10,470 nucleotides of DNA from an uncultured Phaeodactylibacter sp. GTDB taxonomy: Bacteria; Bacteroidota; Bacteroidia; Chitinophagales; Saprospiraceae. This document shows, one piece after another, positions 9,122 through 10,470 of this stretch; within the stretch, counting starts at the first letter, position 1; the number at the start of each line of letters is the position of its first letter. Under the pieces are notes generated by a model. That model did not search any database and was not told where the DNA came from. It saw only the letters and a list, made by a program, of their open reading frames with translations. The translations under genes and the position numbers were made by a program. The DNA lies in assembly GCA_913062745.1 (NCBI GenBank), contig CAJXXJ010000075.1, positions 1-10,470 of the forward strand, read 5' to 3'.

Positions 9122-10470
<1,349 letters not shown>

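Overview
The window looks like a chromosomal segment of a member of the Bacteroidota with fairly high G+C. The evidence is promoter elements close to the Bacteroidota pattern (TTG, 17-20 bases, TAnnTTTG), a general lack of Shine-Dalgarno sequences, secreted proteins whose signal peptides end in SAQ or AAQ, 8-stranded-type outer-membrane proteins ending in YRF, and AtpD and UvrA variants typical of that phylum. A Saprospiria-like relative is a guess from the overall feel of the proteins, not something the sequence proves.

Layout. From the left edge to about 7145 five genes all run on the minus strand. In transcription order they are a DUF5691-family protein (7145 to 5622), an alpha/beta hydrolase (5557 to 4727), the excision-repair ATPase uvrA (4626 to 1756), a secreted beta-lactamase-fold serine hydrolase (1713 to 391) and the N-terminal 107 codons of a GH3-family protein that leaves the window (321 to 1). 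The gaps are 42 to 100 bases, so partial co-transcription is possible. Promoter-like -7 boxes in front of the DUF5691, hydrolase and GH3 genes suggest several start points rather than one strict operon.

From 7146 the direction switches. An AT-rich divergent region carries a promoter for the first of two tandem, paralogous outer-membrane beta-barrel genes (7312-7992 and 8070-8765). A hairpin followed by a T-run lies between the two. A 359-base gap (8766-9124) follows. It holds a doubtful 38-codon minus-strand ORF, a long-spaced inverted repeat and a well-formed promoter with a dyad symmetry in its spacer. The window ends inside atpD (ATP synthase beta subunit), whose first 448 codons are present.

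Functionally this is mainly a housekeeping region: DNA repair, ATP synthesis and envelope proteins. No mobile element, CRISPR array, tRNA, rRNA, phage gene or toxin-antitoxin pair was seen. No convincing new multi-gene system was found. The points most worth checking are the DUF5691 gene away from its usual partners, the altered first zinc site of UvrA, the dyad inside the atpD promoter, and the tandem barrel genes with a hairpin between them.
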